Origin: Methylocystis sp.
Lineage (GTDB): Bacteria > Pseudomonadota > Alphaproteobacteria > Rhizobiales > Beijerinckiaceae
Direction of reading: 5' to 3'
Assembly (NCBI GenBank): GCA_022843405.1
Contig: JALHNQ010000012.1
Coordinates: forward strand, 1-64,000
DNA length: 64,000 nt
Shown in pieces: positions 7,691 to 17,303 of this stretch (position 1 is its first letter; every line of letters starts with the position of its first letter). The translations under genes were made by a program, and so were the position numbers. The notes under the pieces are model-generated. The model saw only the letters and a program-made list of their open reading frames with translations, was not told the DNA's origin and searched no databases.

Positions 7691-9349
7691 TCAGAGGGAC
7701 GCCGTGGTCGCGCTCGCCGGCCAGATTTCTCGAGCGCGCTCGCGCAGAACATATTTGCGTATTTTCCCCGTCGAGGTTTTCGGCAGTTCGCAAAAGACCA
7801 CGTGGCGCGGGCATTTGAAATGCGCCAGATGCTGACGCGTCCAAACGATCAGCTCCTCCGCCGTCGCCGCTTCGCCGTCCTTCAGCTCGACGAAGGCGCA
7901 AGGCGTCTCGCCCCATTTGTCGTCGGGGGCGGCGACGACCGCCGCGGCGCGAACCTTGGGATGGCGAAACAGGGCGTCCTCGACCTCGATCGAAGAGATA
8001 TTCTCGCCGCCCGAGATGATGATGTCCTTCGACCGATCCTTCAGTTGGATATAGCCATCGGGATGACGCACGCCCAAATCGCCTGAATGAAACCAGCCGC
8101 CGTGGAAAGCTTTCTCCGAGGCGCTCTTGTTCTTCAGGTACCCCTTCATGACGACGTTGCCGCGAAACATCACCTCGCCCATCGTGGCCCCGTCGCGCGG
8201 CACCGGCTGCATCGTGTCGGGGTCGATCACGTCGAGATTTTCGAGAACGAGATAGCGCACGCCCTGACGCGCCTTCAGCTGCGCCTGCGCGCCGCCGTCG
8301 AGCGAATCCCAGTCGTCCTGCCATTCGTTCACGGCGGCGGGACCGTAAGTTTCGGTCAATCCATAAAGATGCGTAACTTCGAAGCCGGCGGCCTTCATGC
8401 CGGCGAGCACCGCCTGCGGCGGCGGGGCGGCGGCGGTGAAGAAGCGCGCGGTCTGCTTGAGAGGCTTCTTTTCCAATTCGGTCGCGTTGAGAAGCGTCGA
8501 CATGACGATGGGCGCGCCGCAAAGATGCGTGACTCCGTACTCGGCCATCAGTTCGTAGATATGGCCGGCGCGCACCTGCCGAAGGCAGACATGCATGCCG
8601 GCATTGACCGAAATCGACCAGGGGAAGCACCAGCCGTTGCAATGGAACATCGGCAGCGTCCACAGATAGACCGGATGGCGGCCCATGTCGCCCGTGAGCA
8701 CATTGCCGAGCGCGGTCAAATAGGCGCCGCGATGATGATAGACGACGCCTTTCGGATCGCCCGTCGTGCCGGACGTGTAATTGAGCGAAATCGCGTCCCA
8801 TTCATCGCGCGGCGGCGACCATTGATAATCGGCGACGCCCGAAAGCAGGAAATCCTCATAGTCGACGGAGCCCAGCGGCTCGCCGGACCCGTCATATTCC
8901 GGATCGCTGTAGTCGATGATCAAGGGCCGCGCCTTCGCGAGCGAAAGCGCCTCGCGAATGACGCCGGAAAATTCGCGATCGACGATCAGCGCCTTCGCCT
9001 CGGCGTGATCGAGCGTAAAGGCCAGGATTGCGGCGTCGAGCCGCGTATTCAGCGTATTCAACACGCCGCCCATCATCGGAACGCCGTAATGGCATTCGAG
9101 CATCGCCGGCGTGTTGGCGAGCATGACGGAAATCGTGTCGCCGCAGCCAAGGCCCGCCTTTTCGAGTGCGCTCGCGAGCCGCCGGCTGCGCGCGTAAAAG
9201 TCCCGGTAATTGCGTCGCAACGCGCCGTGAACGATTGCGATTCGCTCGGGAAAGACGGCCGCCGCCCGCTCCAGGAAGGTGATTGGCGTCAGCGGCTGGA
9301 AATTCGCGGGATTTCGTTCAAGATCGCGATCATAAGGCGAGTCGGTCAT
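7691..9349 (-). CDS. AMP-dependent acyl-CoA synthetase
   Basis: 552 residues, full length. Activates a carboxylic acid to its CoA thioester through an acyl-adenylate. ANL-superfamily motifs occur in order: LNYTSGTTGDPKGVVYHH (ATP P-loop), YGLTETYGP (A5), GGWFHSGDLG (A7), KDRSKDIIISGGENISS (hinge) and PKTSTGKIRKY with the catalytic C-terminal lysine. The LPMFHCNGWCFPW segment is typical of the medium-chain/DmdB-like branch (3-methylmercaptopropionate or medium-chain fatty acids). Substrate is inference. Monocistronic by layout. Confidence 0.92.
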   Translation of the reverse strand: MTDSPYDRDLERNPANFQPLTPITFLERAAAVFPERIAIVHGALRRNYRDFYARSRRLASALEKAGLGCGDTISVMLANTPAMLECHYGVPMMGGVLNTLNTRLDAAILAFTLDHAEAKALIVDREFSGVIREALSLAKARPLIIDYSDPEYDGSGEPLGSVDYEDFLLSGVADYQWSPPRDEWDAISLNYTSGTTGDPKGVVYHHRGAYLTALGNVLTGDMGRHPVYLWTLPMFHCNGWCFPWSISVNAGMHVCLRQVRAGHIYELMAEYGVTHLCGAPIVMSTLLNATELEKKPLKQTARFFTAAAPPPQAVLAGMKAAGFEVTHLYGLTETYGPAAVNEWQDDWDSLDGGAQAQLKARQGVRYLVLENLDVIDPDTMQPVPRDGATMGEVMFRGNVVMKGYLKNKSASEKAFHGGWFHSGDLGVRHPDGYIQLKDRSKDIIISGGENISSIEVEDALFRHPKVRAAAVVAAPDDKWGETPCAFVELKDGEAATAEELIVWTRQHLAHFKCPRHVVFCELPKTSTGKIRKYVLRERAREIWPASATTASL

Positions 9350-9387
9350 CCGGCGAGTCCACGATCCGAAAGGGCGCCGCGCGCCGG

Positions 9388-9702
9388 TTAGCGAACGAAT
9401 TTAATCGCCGCGAAGACAAAACCCGCGAGCGCGATCTGCGTCACGATGAGCCAGCGTAGAATTTCGACGCGAAGATTCGCCGCCGAGGTCTCGATCTTGG
9501 CCTCGAGTCTTGTCTCTACTTCGCGGATTTCGCGGCGCAAGTCGTGGCCCAGGTCATCCAGATCATTTCTGGTGGCGACGGAATCCCTCAGCGCTGCGTC
9601 CAGAGCCTCTGCGTGGACGCGCGCCTGCCCTTCTTCGATCCCTCCATTTCGGAGGCGATCGACATAGGCAAGCCGGTCGAAAGTGAGCGCGGAAGAAGTC
9701 AT
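9388..9702 (-). CDS. DUF1640-like coiled-coil protein with C-terminal membrane anchor
   Basis: 104 residues. A predicted coiled coil of alternating acidic/basic heptads (ATRNDLDDLGHDLRREIREV, ETRLEAKIETSAANLR) leads into one C-terminal membrane helix (WLIVTQIALAGFVFAAIKF). This matches the DUF1640/CCDC90-like family, related to the mitochondrial uniporter regulator MCUR1, although the bacterial role is unknown. The N-terminal FDRLAYVDRLRNGGIEEGQA is the conserved family opening. Confidence 0.8.
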   Translation of the reverse strand: MTSSALTFDRLAYVDRLRNGGIEEGQARVHAEALDAALRDSVATRNDLDDLGHDLRREIREVETRLEAKIETSAANLRVEILRWLIVTQIALAGFVFAAIKFVR

Positions 9703-9760
9703 AAGCGAAAGATACGCGCGAGAATGAGGTTGATCAATCGGGCCGCCTGTCCGCCCGACG

Positions 9761-10474
9761 CTATTCGCCGAAATCGACGTCCTTCAGCCGGCTGAACACC
9801 CGGTCGGCGTCGAAATTGTCTTCCTCATCCGCAGGAGCCGCAGGTTTGGCCTTGCCGAAGACATCCTCAGTCGTCGTCGGCTCGGCCCGCGGACTGGTGG
9901 TGACGCTCGCGGGCACCAGCGTCTGGCCATGATCCTCGACCGTCGGTTTGTCCTTGGCTGCACGGTTAACCTCAAAGTCGAGTTCGATTTGCGAGCACAG
10001 ACCGAGCGTGACCGGGTCCATCGGCGTCAGCGCCGCGGAATTCCAGTGCGTACGCTCGCGGATCGCCTTCAGCGTCGTCTTCGTGGTGCCGACAAGACGC
10101 ATGATCTGGGCGTCCTTCAGCTCTGGGTGATTGCGCACGAGCCACAAAATGGCGTTCGGACGATCCTGGCGGCGCGAAAGCGGCGTGTAGCGGGGACCGC
10201 GCGCCTTCTTGACCTCCGGCACGACGACCTTGGAGACGGACAGATGTAGGCGATGGGCGGGGTCCTTCTCCGCCTTTTCAATCTCTTCGCGCGTCAGCTG
10301 CCCCGACGTGATCGGATCATGCCCGCGAATGCCGGCGGCGACTTCGCCGTCGGCGATGCCCTTCACTTCGAGCGGATGCAATTTGCAGAAATCGGCGATC
10401 TGATCGAACGACAGCGACGTATTTTCGACGAGCCAGACGGCCGTGGCCTTCGGCATCAGCGGGGCGTTGCCCAT
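9761..10474 (-). CDS. trcR: Cell cycle transcriptional regulator TrcR (DUF1013)
   Basis: 237 residues. Opens MGNAPLMPKATAVWLVENTS and carries two related helix-turn-helix-like segments (LSFDQIADFCKLHPLEVKGI and LKDAQIMRLVGTTKTTLKAI), the DUF1013/TrcR layout seen in almost all alphaproteobacteria. TrcR is tied to control of CcrM-linked cell-cycle genes. The C-terminal 60 residues are low-complexity and acidic. The ATG at 10474 is chosen because GAGGAGT precedes it; a longer frame to 10558 is not conserved. Confidence 0.9.
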   Translation of the reverse strand: MGNAPLMPKATAVWLVENTSLSFDQIADFCKLHPLEVKGIADGEVAAGIRGHDPITSGQLTREEIEKAEKDPAHRLHLSVSKVVVPEVKKARGPRYTPLSRRQDRPNAILWLVRNHPELKDAQIMRLVGTTKTTLKAIRERTHWNSAALTPMDPVTLGLCSQIELDFEVNRAAKDKPTVEDHGQTLVPASVTTSPRAEPTTTEDVFGKAKPAAPADEEDNFDADRVFSRLKDVDFGE

Positions 10475-10651
10475 CTTGGAAACTCCTCGAGCAAGACACA
10501 ACGGCGGCGTCCGGCGCCGCGCCGTCCGGCGCAAGCGACCCACAGAACGACCGTCCATGTTGGGATGCCGCCTATATAAGCCGCATCCGCCTAAAGCGCA
10601 ATCAATCCCTCGGCGCTTGCCACCCCGCCGAGGCCGGGCTTCCGCCCACGC

Positions 10652-11731
10652 TTACCCTGGCTCGCGCGCATGGGCCGGCCGCAGTCCACGCAAATGCGCC
10701 GGCAGCAGTTCGCCGATCTCCGCGCCGATGGCCGCGCCATGGCGATGGAACATAAGCCCGAAGACGATCAGCAGAACGCCGATCCCCGAGAGCGCGAAGG
10801 GGAAGAGGATCGAATCCTGGAACACGCTGCTGGCGAGATAGCCAAGATAGATCGTGACCCCGACCGCGCCGAACACGGCATAGGCCCGGCGCATCAGGAA
10901 CACCGACAGGAAAATCAGCACGACGTTGATTGCGCAGTAGAGCGCCTTGCCCAATTCGTCGCCGCTGTGCTGCGCCGTCAGCCCGCCCCAAAAGGCCATC
11001 AGCCCGAATACATGCAGCCAGAAGGCGAAATCGCCGCCGCGCCAGCGTTTGAGGTCGACGAGCCAGGCGACGGCCAGCACGGCGAGGCCGAAATACATGC
11101 TCACGCTCGCCCGCTGATCCCACGAAAACTCCTGCACGCCCATCAGCCAGGGCGTCAGGTCCATCGACATGAACCAAAGCGAGAAGGCGATGATCATCAC
11201 GAGGAACGGGAAAGGAAAAGCGAGCAGCGCGAGGCTGGCTGCGCCGATCGTCCCCAGCTCCATCGGAAGCCAGCTCGATTTGACCCAGACGTAAAAATCG
11301 CCATAGGGACGCGCCTCCCCGGCCGGGCTGACGCCGAACATGGATTGCAGCGCGAAAATCGCGAGCGGCGCCATGCCGACCGCGCAGGCGATAAGCAAAC
11401 CGCCCGGTGTGCGCAGGTCGCGTCTGCGCCACAGATAAGCTCCGGCCGAGGCGAACAGAACGGCATAGATAATCGCCGTGGTGAGCAGCGCCTTGTCGCC
11501 CCAGAGGCCAAAGGCCGTCGTCGAGAACATGCCCATGGCGCTGAGCACGATCAGCGCGCCGGCGTACCAAAGCACGTTGACGACGTCATAGCGCGGCGTT
11601 TGAGAGGTCGTTTCTGCGACGGCCGCGCGTCGTGACGCCAGAAATTGCGACAGCCGCTCGAATGTCGCGGCGTCAATGGCGCCCGCGTCACGGGCGGCGG
11701 CGATATCGTCATCGGTGTAATTGAACTTCAT
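10652..11731 (-). CDS. Multi-pass membrane protein, DUF2157-like
   Basis: 359 residues. A short cytosolic N-terminus (DDIAAARDAGAIDAATFERL) resembles the start of DUF2157 proteins, followed by about nine hydrophobic segments from residue 55 to 340. No catalytic motif is visible. The ATG at 11731 is preceded by AAGGAG and is preferred to an in-frame start 24 bases earlier. Function unknown. Confidence 0.75.
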   Translation of the reverse strand: MKFNYTDDDIAAARDAGAIDAATFERLSQFLASRRAAVAETTSQTPRYDVVNVLWYAGALIVLSAMGMFSTTAFGLWGDKALLTTAIIYAVLFASAGAYLWRRRDLRTPGGLLIACAVGMAPLAIFALQSMFGVSPAGEARPYGDFYVWVKSSWLPMELGTIGAASLALLAFPFPFLVMIIAFSLWFMSMDLTPWLMGVQEFSWDQRASVSMYFGLAVLAVAWLVDLKRWRGGDFAFWLHVFGLMAFWGGLTAQHSGDELGKALYCAINVVLIFLSVFLMRRAYAVFGAVGVTIYLGYLASSVFQDSILFPFALSGIGVLLIVFGLMFHRHGAAIGAEIGELLPAHLRGLRPAHAREPG

Positions 11732-11879
11732 GGCGCCACTCCTTCGCGCCAGCATTCAACATGATGCGCCACGAAAAAAATTGTGCGAGCGCACAACAGC
11801 GTAGCCTTTCCCAGCGGATTTGACAGCACCCGCCGCTTGCGCCCATCTAACCGCCGGCGCCCACTGCGCGAAGGATGAA

Positions 11880-12944
11880 ATGCAACAGAGAGTTCCGGGC
11901 CTTGCCTATGCCGAAGCCGGCGTCGACATCGACGCGGGAAACCGGCTCGTCGACATGATCCGACCCGCGGTCCGTTCGACGCGGCGCTCCGGCGCCGACG
12001 GCGAGATCGGCGGCTTTGGCGGCGTGTTCGACCTTAAGGCGGCGGGATTTTCCGACCCTGTGCTCGTTGCGGCCAATGACGGCGTCGGCACCAAGGTGAA
12101 AATCGCGATCGAATCCGGCCTCAACGACACGATCGGGATCGATCTCGTCGCGATGTGCGTCAATGATCTTGTCGTTCAAGGCGCCGAGCCGCTCTTCTTT
12201 CTCGATTATTATGCGACCGGAAAGCTCGACCCAATAGCCGCCGCGGCGGTGGTGAAGGGGATCGCCGCCGGTTGCGTCGAGGCGGGCTGCGCGCTGCTTG
12301 GCGGCGAGACCGCGGAAATGCCCGGCCTCTATGCGCGCGGCGACTATGATCTCGCCGGATTCGCGGTCGGCGCCGTCGAGCGCAATCGCCTCCTGCCTCG
12401 CAACGTCTGCGCAGGCGACGCGGTCTTTGGCCTTCCCTCCTCCGGCGTCCACGCCAACGGCTTTTCGCTCGTGCGCAGCATTGTGAAGCGCGCCGGACTC
12501 GCGTGGAACGCCACCGCGCCTTTCGCGCGCGATCTCAATCTCGCCAAGGCGCTGCTGACGCCGACGCGCATCTATGTGAAGCCGCTTCTCGCCGCTCTGA
12601 AGGCGACGCCGCATATCGTCGCCCTCGCCCACATCACCGGCGGCGGCTTTCCCGACAATCTGCCGCGCGTGCTGCCGAGCGGGCTCGGCGTCGCGCTCGA
12701 TCTGTCGGCGTTCGACGTCCCACCGGTTTTCCGCTGGCTGGCGAAGACCGGAGAGATCGCGCCTAGCGAGATGCTACGCACCTTCAACTGCGGAATCGGG
12801 ATGGTTGTCGTGGCGTCCGCGCCCGCCGCCGGCGAGGTGGAGGCTGCGTTGCGCGCCGTCGGCGAAAAGCCGCTGCGCATCGGCGACATCATCGAGACCG
12901 ACAGCGCGGAGCGGGTCGTAACACGCGGAACGCTGGCGTTGTGA
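11880..12944 (+). CDS. purM: Phosphoribosylformylglycinamidine cyclo-ligase (AIR synthetase)
   Basis: 354 residues. Fifth step of purine synthesis: ATP-dependent closure of FGAM to AIR in the cytosol. Landmarks are [20 protein letters not shown], the Gly-rich [27 protein letters not shown] and [16 protein letters not shown]. The frame is open from a TTG at 11820, but the ATG at 11880 has AAGGA four bases upstream and gives the usual length. It overlaps purN by the four bases GTGA, so the two are translationally coupled. Confidence 0.95.
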   Translation: MQQRVPGLAYAEAGVDIDAGNRLVDMIRPAVRSTRRSGADGEIGGFGGVFDLKAAGFSDPVLVAANDGVGTKVKIAIESGLNDTIGIDLVAMCVNDLVVQGAEPLFFLDYYATGKLDPIAAAAVVKGIAAGCVEAGCALLGGETAEMPGLYARGDYDLAGFAVGAVERNRLLPRNVCAGDAVFGLPSSGVHANGFSLVRSIVKRAGLAWNATAPFARDLNLAKALLTPTRIYVKPLLAALKATPHIVALAHITGGGFPDNLPRVLPSGLGVALDLSAFDVPPVFRWLAKTGEIAPSEMLRTFNCGIGMVVVASAPAAGEVEAALRAVGEKPLRIGDIIETDSAERVVTRGTLAL

Positions 12945-13612
12945 CGCGGCTGCGCACCGCCATTCTGATTTCCGGTCGCGGCTCGAACATGGACGCACTG
13001 ATCGCGGCGTCCAAAGACCCGAGTTTTCCGGCCGACGTCGCGCTCGTGCTCTCGAACCGTCCGGACGCGCCCGGCCTCGCCAAGGCGAAGGCCGCAGGCG
13101 TCGCGACCGCCGCGGTCGATCACAAGATTTACGCGGGACGCGAGGAATTCGAGCGGTCGCTGCAACTCCTGCTCGAGACCTATCGCATCGAATTCATCTG
13201 CCTCGCCGGCTTCATGCGCATGTTCACGCCATGGTTCGTCGGCCAATGGCGCGGGCGGATGCTCAACATTCACCCTTCCCTGCTTCCCGCCTTCCGCGGA
13301 CTCGACACGCATGAGCGGGCGCTCGCCGACGGCGTGAAGATTCATGGATGCACCGTGCACTTCGTCGTCCCCGAAATGGACGAAGGTCCGATCGTCGCGC
13401 AGGCCGCCGTGCCAGTGCTCGACGACGACACGCCGCAAACGCTTGCCGCGCGCGTGCTCGCCCAGGAGCATGTGATCTATCCGATGGCGCTGCAGCTGGT
13501 GGCGTCAGGCGCCGTGCGGATAGAGCGCAATCGGGTGATCGGCGCGCTTGCGCCGCATGAAACGGCGTTTATCGTTCCTGATGCCGCTGCGGCGCCAAAG
13601 AGGATTTCATGA
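12941..13612 (+). CDS. purN: Phosphoribosylglycinamide formyltransferase
   Basis: 223 residues. Transfers formyl from 10-formyl-THF to GAR (third step of purine synthesis). [12 protein letters not shown] is the phosphate-binding loop, LAGFMRMF and [18 protein letters not shown] hold the catalytic Asn and His, and [13 protein letters not shown] carries the catalytic Asp. GTG start overlaps the end of purM; the stop overlaps the next gene by ATGA. Confidence 0.95.
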   Translation: MTRLRTAILISGRGSNMDALIAASKDPSFPADVALVLSNRPDAPGLAKAKAAGVATAAVDHKIYAGREEFERSLQLLLETYRIEFICLAGFMRMFTPWFVGQWRGRMLNIHPSLLPAFRGLDTHERALADGVKIHGCTVHFVVPEMDEGPIVAQAAVPVLDDDTPQTLAARVLAQEHVIYPMALQLVASGAVRIERNRVIGALAPHETAFIVPDAAAAPKRIS

Positions 13613-14322
13613 CGATCACGCTCTATTGCTTTCGCCCCGCCGCCGGCCTGCCCGACGCATCGCCTTTCGTGACGAAGGCGATGGTGCTTCTGAAGATGGC
13701 GGGCCTCGATTATGTCGAAGACCGCAGCGGCTTCTCCAAGGCGCCGAAAGGCAAGCAGCCCTACATCAATGACGATGGCGACATCGTCGCCGACTCGACC
13801 TTCATCCGCTTTCATCTCGAACGGAAATACGGGACGGACTTCGACGCCCATTTATCCGATGAACAAAAGGCCGTCGGCTGGTGCGTCGAGAAAATGTGCG
13901 AAGAGCATCTCTATTGGATCATCGTCCGCATGCGCTGGATGGACGACGCGAATTTCGAGCGCGGTCCGGCGCGGTTTTTCGACAGCGCCCCCACGATCGT
14001 GCGGCCGCTGGCGAAATGGTTCATTCGCCGTAGGATTGCCAAATCCTTATGGGCGCAGGGCATGGGCCGTCACAGCGCTTCGGAAATCGACGCGCTCGGC
14101 ATACGTGACATCGAAGCGTTGGCGACGCTGATCGGCGACAAGCCCTATCTGTTCGGCGATATGCCCTGCGGCGCCGACGCCACCGTCTTCGCCTTTGTGG
14201 CGTCGGCGCTGTCGCCGATGGGCGAGAGCGCCGTTCGAGACGCCGCGCTCGCGAACGCCAATCTCGTCGCCTACCGCGATAGGATCATGCAGGCCTATTT
14301 TCCTGAGACCGAAACGGCGTAA
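13609..14322 (+). CDS. Glutathione S-transferase-fold protein (metaxin/Fax-like)
   Basis: 237 residues. Thioredoxin-like N-terminal domain (PFVTKAMVLLKMAGLDYV, KGKQPYINDDGDIVADSTFI with the cis-Pro) and a helical C-terminal domain (IGDKPYLFGDMPCGADATVFAF). The alignment is to the metaxin/failed-axon-connection branch rather than to detoxifying GSTs; no obvious catalytic Ser/Cys/Tyr at the N-terminus. It overlaps purN by four bases, so it is the third gene of the purMN operon, a link of unknown meaning. Confidence 0.8.
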   Translation: MTITLYCFRPAAGLPDASPFVTKAMVLLKMAGLDYVEDRSGFSKAPKGKQPYINDDGDIVADSTFIRFHLERKYGTDFDAHLSDEQKAVGWCVEKMCEEHLYWIIVRMRWMDDANFERGPARFFDSAPTIVRPLAKWFIRRRIAKSLWAQGMGRHSASEIDALGIRDIEALATLIGDKPYLFGDMPCGADATVFAFVASALSPMGESAVRDAALANANLVAYRDRIMQAYFPETETA

Positions 14323-14418
14323 TTGGCGGCAGGCCGTGACGAGAGGGGCTGGGCCCGGCGATCCACGCCGAGCCGCACCGCTGAATGACCGCGACCAGCG
14401 CGGGCTTGGCTCGCCCGC

Positions 14419-14841
14419 TTAACCGACGATTTCGTTGCCGCAAAAGAACTGGGCGATTTCAATCGCCGCCGTTTCGGGCGCGTCGGAGCCATGAACGGAA
14501 TTCTCGCCGACGCTCAGCGCATGTTCCTTGCGGATTGTCCCTGACGCGGCGTTGGCCGGATTGGTCGCGCCCATGACTTCGCGATAGCGCGCGATGGCGT
14601 TGTCGCCTTCAAGCACCTGAACGACGACCGGTTCGGAAATCATGAAATCGACGAGTTCGCCGAAAAACGGTCGTTCCTTATGCACGGCGTAAAAGGCTTC
14701 CGCCTGCTCGCGCGTCATGCGGATGCGCTTCTGGGCGACGATTCGCAGGCCCGCGTTTTCGATCAGCGCGTTGATCTTGCCGGTGAGATTGCGCTTCGTC
14801 GCGTCAGGCTTGATGATGGAAAAAGTGCGTTCGATCGCCAT
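14419..14841 (-). CDS. ndk: Nucleoside diphosphate kinase
   Basis: 140 residues, standard length. Transfers the gamma phosphate between NTPs and NDPs through a phosphohistidine. Starts [20 protein letters not shown]; the active-site histidine lies in [18 protein letters not shown]. The ATG at 14841 is the conserved start; an in-frame codon three residues earlier is not. Confidence 0.96.
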   Translation of the reverse strand: MAIERTFSIIKPDATKRNLTGKINALIENAGLRIVAQKRIRMTREQAEAFYAVHKERPFFGELVDFMISEPVVVQVLEGDNAIARYREVMGATNPANAASGTIRKEHALSVGENSVHGSDAPETAAIEIAQFFCGNEIVG

Positions 14842-14914
14842 AGAGCGCATCGCCTCGTCGTTGGAGAATAGTCAGGCGTCGCGCTTATATCGGGCGTCCC
14901 GCGGGGCGGCAAGC

Positions 14915-16042
14915 CTACAGAGCTTCGGCCTTTTCCACTTCGCTGCTCTGTGGCCCCGGCCGGACCTGTGTCGCGGGATCGTTGCGATCTTTGCGCCAAT
15001 AGGGATGGTGGAAATGCAGGACGCGATCGCCATTATAGGAGGCGATGGCGTTATCGAAGGTGATCGCGCCGATCCGCCGCCAATTGCGGAACGTCCCCTT
15101 CTTGAATCCGGTGCGACCGGTCACTTCGCCATCGTCGGTGACCTCGATGGTCAAGACAATGTTGCGCTTGGGGGTCGGATCGCCCTTGTCGAACATCATC
15201 GCCAGCAATTCGTCGCGTGAATCCAGTCCCTCTCCTTCAATTCGCGGATGGCCTGCCGCGAGCTTCAAGCGCATGAAGCGCGGCGCGCGCGTCGGAAGGT
15301 CGCTAGGCTTGCCGAGCTCGGCGATTTCATGAAGCTGGCGCTCGGTGGCGTTCGTATCAATGATGGTGAACACGACGCCCGCGGCCATGATGATCGGCGA
15401 GGTCGGCCAGTCATTCGAAAGCGTGACGTTCGGCGCATTGAGGAATTCGACATCGTTGATGTGGCGCGTCGTCGCGCCAACGATATCGTCGATCGTGAAG
15501 AAGTTCGCTGTCGGCAACGGCGCCGTATGATTGGGGTCGGTCGTCGGGAAAAGCTTGCCGGCGATGCCCTGCCCGCGCGGCTTTCCGCGGTGCACCGCGC
15601 CGCCGTTCGAATAGCGCGCGACGATGAGCGCCTTGCTGCCCTTTTGGAAATAGCCGGTGTAGCCGCTGTCCTCGGTGATTTCCCAAAGTCCGGTCAAAAC
15701 GACCCCCCAAGGATGCACAATGCGCCTGAAGCCCTTTTCGTCGCGTCCCCATCTCAGATCGCCGCGCGAGTCGACCGATCGCCCGGCGGCCTGCGTCAGG
15801 AAGTGCTTGCCCCGCCACAGTTCGCGCAACACGTCGAAAAAGGTCGGCATCACGAAGGGGAGCGGCGGCTCTCCCTCCCCGCCCCAGACCTTTTGATAGG
15901 GATTTGCGAAAACCGCGTCGCGAACCTCGCTGAATCGTGAGCCGCGATAAACGCGGTCTTCATCGAGCATTCCAATGGCGCCGAAATCGTTCTGGCTCAT
16001 GACGCGCCCCACTTTCAATCGATTGATGAAAACAAACCCCAT
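14915..16042 (-). CDS. Catalase-like fold protein, function unknown
   Basis: 375 residues. The middle (IVHPWGVVLTGLWEITEDSG, VARYSNGG, RGQGIAGKLFPTTD, TANFFTIDDIVG) follows the order of the catalase beta-barrel core (RFS, RGMAVKF, FFV in SrpA-type catalases), so the fold assignment is reasonable. I cannot find the usual heme-ligand motif RxFxYxDTH, so peroxidase activity is doubtful. No signal peptide. The start at 16042 lacks a ribosome binding site; ATG at 16000 (MSQNDFGAIG) is an alternative with a G-rich stretch upstream. It lies between ndk and tpiA, all on the minus strand. Confidence 0.6.
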   Translation of the reverse strand: MGFVFINRLKVGRVMSQNDFGAIGMLDEDRVYRGSRFSEVRDAVFANPYQKVWGGEGEPPLPFVMPTFFDVLRELWRGKHFLTQAAGRSVDSRGDLRWGRDEKGFRRIVHPWGVVLTGLWEITEDSGYTGYFQKGSKALIVARYSNGGAVHRGKPRGQGIAGKLFPTTDPNHTAPLPTANFFTIDDIVGATTRHINDVEFLNAPNVTLSNDWPTSPIIMAAGVVFTIIDTNATERQLHEIAELGKPSDLPTRAPRFMRLKLAAGHPRIEGEGLDSRDELLAMMFDKGDPTPKRNIVLTIEVTDDGEVTGRTGFKKGTFRNWRRIGAITFDNAIASYNGDRVLHFHHPYWRKDRNDPATQVRPGPQSSEVEKAEAL

Positions 16043-16092
16043 CTGAACGGATGACTTTATTCGAGCCCATCCGATTGTCCAGCTTCACTCGA

Positions 16093-16845
16093 TCAGCGAT
16101 AGGCGCTCGCGATGCCAATAAAATCCTTGGCCGCCAAACTCGCGCCGCCCACGAGCGCGCCGTCGACATTCGCGACGCCCAGCAACTCACGCGCGTTCGA
16201 CGGCTTGACGGAACCGCCATAGAGGATGCGAACGTCCGCGCTCTTGCCGCCGCCGAGCCGCGCCTCGATCCGCTCGCGCGCGAAGGCGTGCATCTTGGCG
16301 ACGTCCTCGGCCGTCGGCGTCAAGCCAGTGCCGATCGCCCACACCGGCTCATAGGCGACGACGATATGGCTTGGCGCGTCCGTGGGCAGCGAGCCGTCGA
16401 TCTGCGCGCCGACCACGCTTAAGGCCTCGCCACCCTCTCGCTCGGTCCGCGTCTCGCCGACGCAAATGATCGGCGTCAGCCCGGCGCGCAGGGCGGCCGC
16501 CGCCTTGGCCTCTACGTCGGCGTCGGTCTCGCCGTGATCGGAACGGCGTTCACTGTGGCCGACGATGACATATGACGCGCCGGCGTCCTTGAGCATTTCG
16601 GCGGAAATGTCGCCCGTGTGAGCGCCGCAGGGCGCGGCATGGCAATCCTGCCCGCCAAGCCCCAAGCCGCCGCGCGCCGCGATATCGCGCGCGAGCGCGA
16701 TCAGCGTGGCCGGCGGGCAGACGATTAGCTCGGCCCGTGTGCGGAGCGCTTCGTCATAAGCGGCGCCCATCGCCTCGCTACCCGTGAGCGAGGCGCGCAG
16801 CCCGTTCATTTTCCAGTTTCCGGCGACGAGCGGGCGGCGGGTCAT
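16093..16845 (-). CDS. tpiA: Triosephosphate isomerase
   Basis: 250 residues. Interconverts glyceraldehyde-3-phosphate and dihydroxyacetone phosphate. Active-site signatures are all present: GNWKMN (Asn, Lys), VGHSERR (electrophilic His), [11 protein letters not shown] (catalytic Glu) and [10 protein letters not shown] (phosphate loop). In many alphaproteobacteria tpiA is divergent from ppiD-trpE; here the ars operon and others lie between them. Confidence 0.97.
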   Translation of the reverse strand: MTRRPLVAGNWKMNGLRASLTGSEAMGAAYDEALRTRAELIVCPPATLIALARDIAARGGLGLGGQDCHAAPCGAHTGDISAEMLKDAGASYVIVGHSERRSDHGETDADVEAKAAAALRAGLTPIICVGETRTEREGGEALSVVGAQIDGSLPTDAPSHIVVAYEPVWAIGTGLTPTAEDVAKMHAFARERIEARLGGGKSADVRILYGGSVKPSNARELLGVANVDGALVGGASLAAKDFIGIASAYR

Positions 16846-16968
16846 GCAATGCGCTCCTGACGTTCAAAATGGGTAACAGAGCGGCGGGCGCGCAACAATC
16901 CGCCGGGAGCGCAGCCATCTGCGATGCGCTGTCATTGCGCCGTCATTTATTTCGATATATCTGGATTT

Positions 16969-17298
16969 ATGGAAATTGAAACGGCGCTCGCCTGTCTCGC
17001 CGCGCTGTCGCAGCCCACGCGGCTCGAGACCTTTCGACTACTTGTGCGGCATGAGCCCGAAGGTTTGCCGGCCGGGGACGTCGCTCGCGCGCTCTGCGTG
17101 CCGCAGAACACGCTCTCGGCGCATCTCAACGTCCTGTCGCAGGCCAAGCTCGTGGTCAGCGCGCGTAGCGGGCGCAGCATCGTTTACCGGGCCGATCTTT
17201 CGCGGCTCAACGCGCTGGCGCGCTTTCTCGCCGAAGACTGTTGCGGCGGCGCGGCATGTGCGCCCGCCGACGCCCTTTCACGCATCAAATGCGAGTGA
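16969..17298 (+). CDS. arsR: ArsR-family arsenite-responsive repressor
   Basis: 109 residues. Winged helix with CLAALSQPTRLETFRLLVRH, recognition region VPQNTLSAHLNVLSQAKLVV and wing ARSGRSIVYRA. The classical alpha-3 CxC site is absent; instead the C-terminus has DCCGGAAC, a cluster like those that bind As(III) in the C-terminal class of ArsR. It presumably represses its own operon; the AT-rich stretch 16943-16968 (TTTATTTCGATATATCTGG) is a likely operator. ATG at 16969 is preferred to the longer frame from 16924. arsC follows after 5 bases. Confidence 0.9.
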   Translation: MEIETALACLAALSQPTRLETFRLLVRHEPEGLPAGDVARALCVPQNTLSAHLNVLSQAKLVVSARSGRSIVYRADLSRLNALARFLAEDCCGGAACAPADALSRIKCE

Positions 17299-17303
17299 CG
17301 ACA

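Noticed and set aside
8087-9391. 434-residue plus-strand ORF
   Set aside because: Antisense of the acyl-CoA synthetase, whose motifs are complete.
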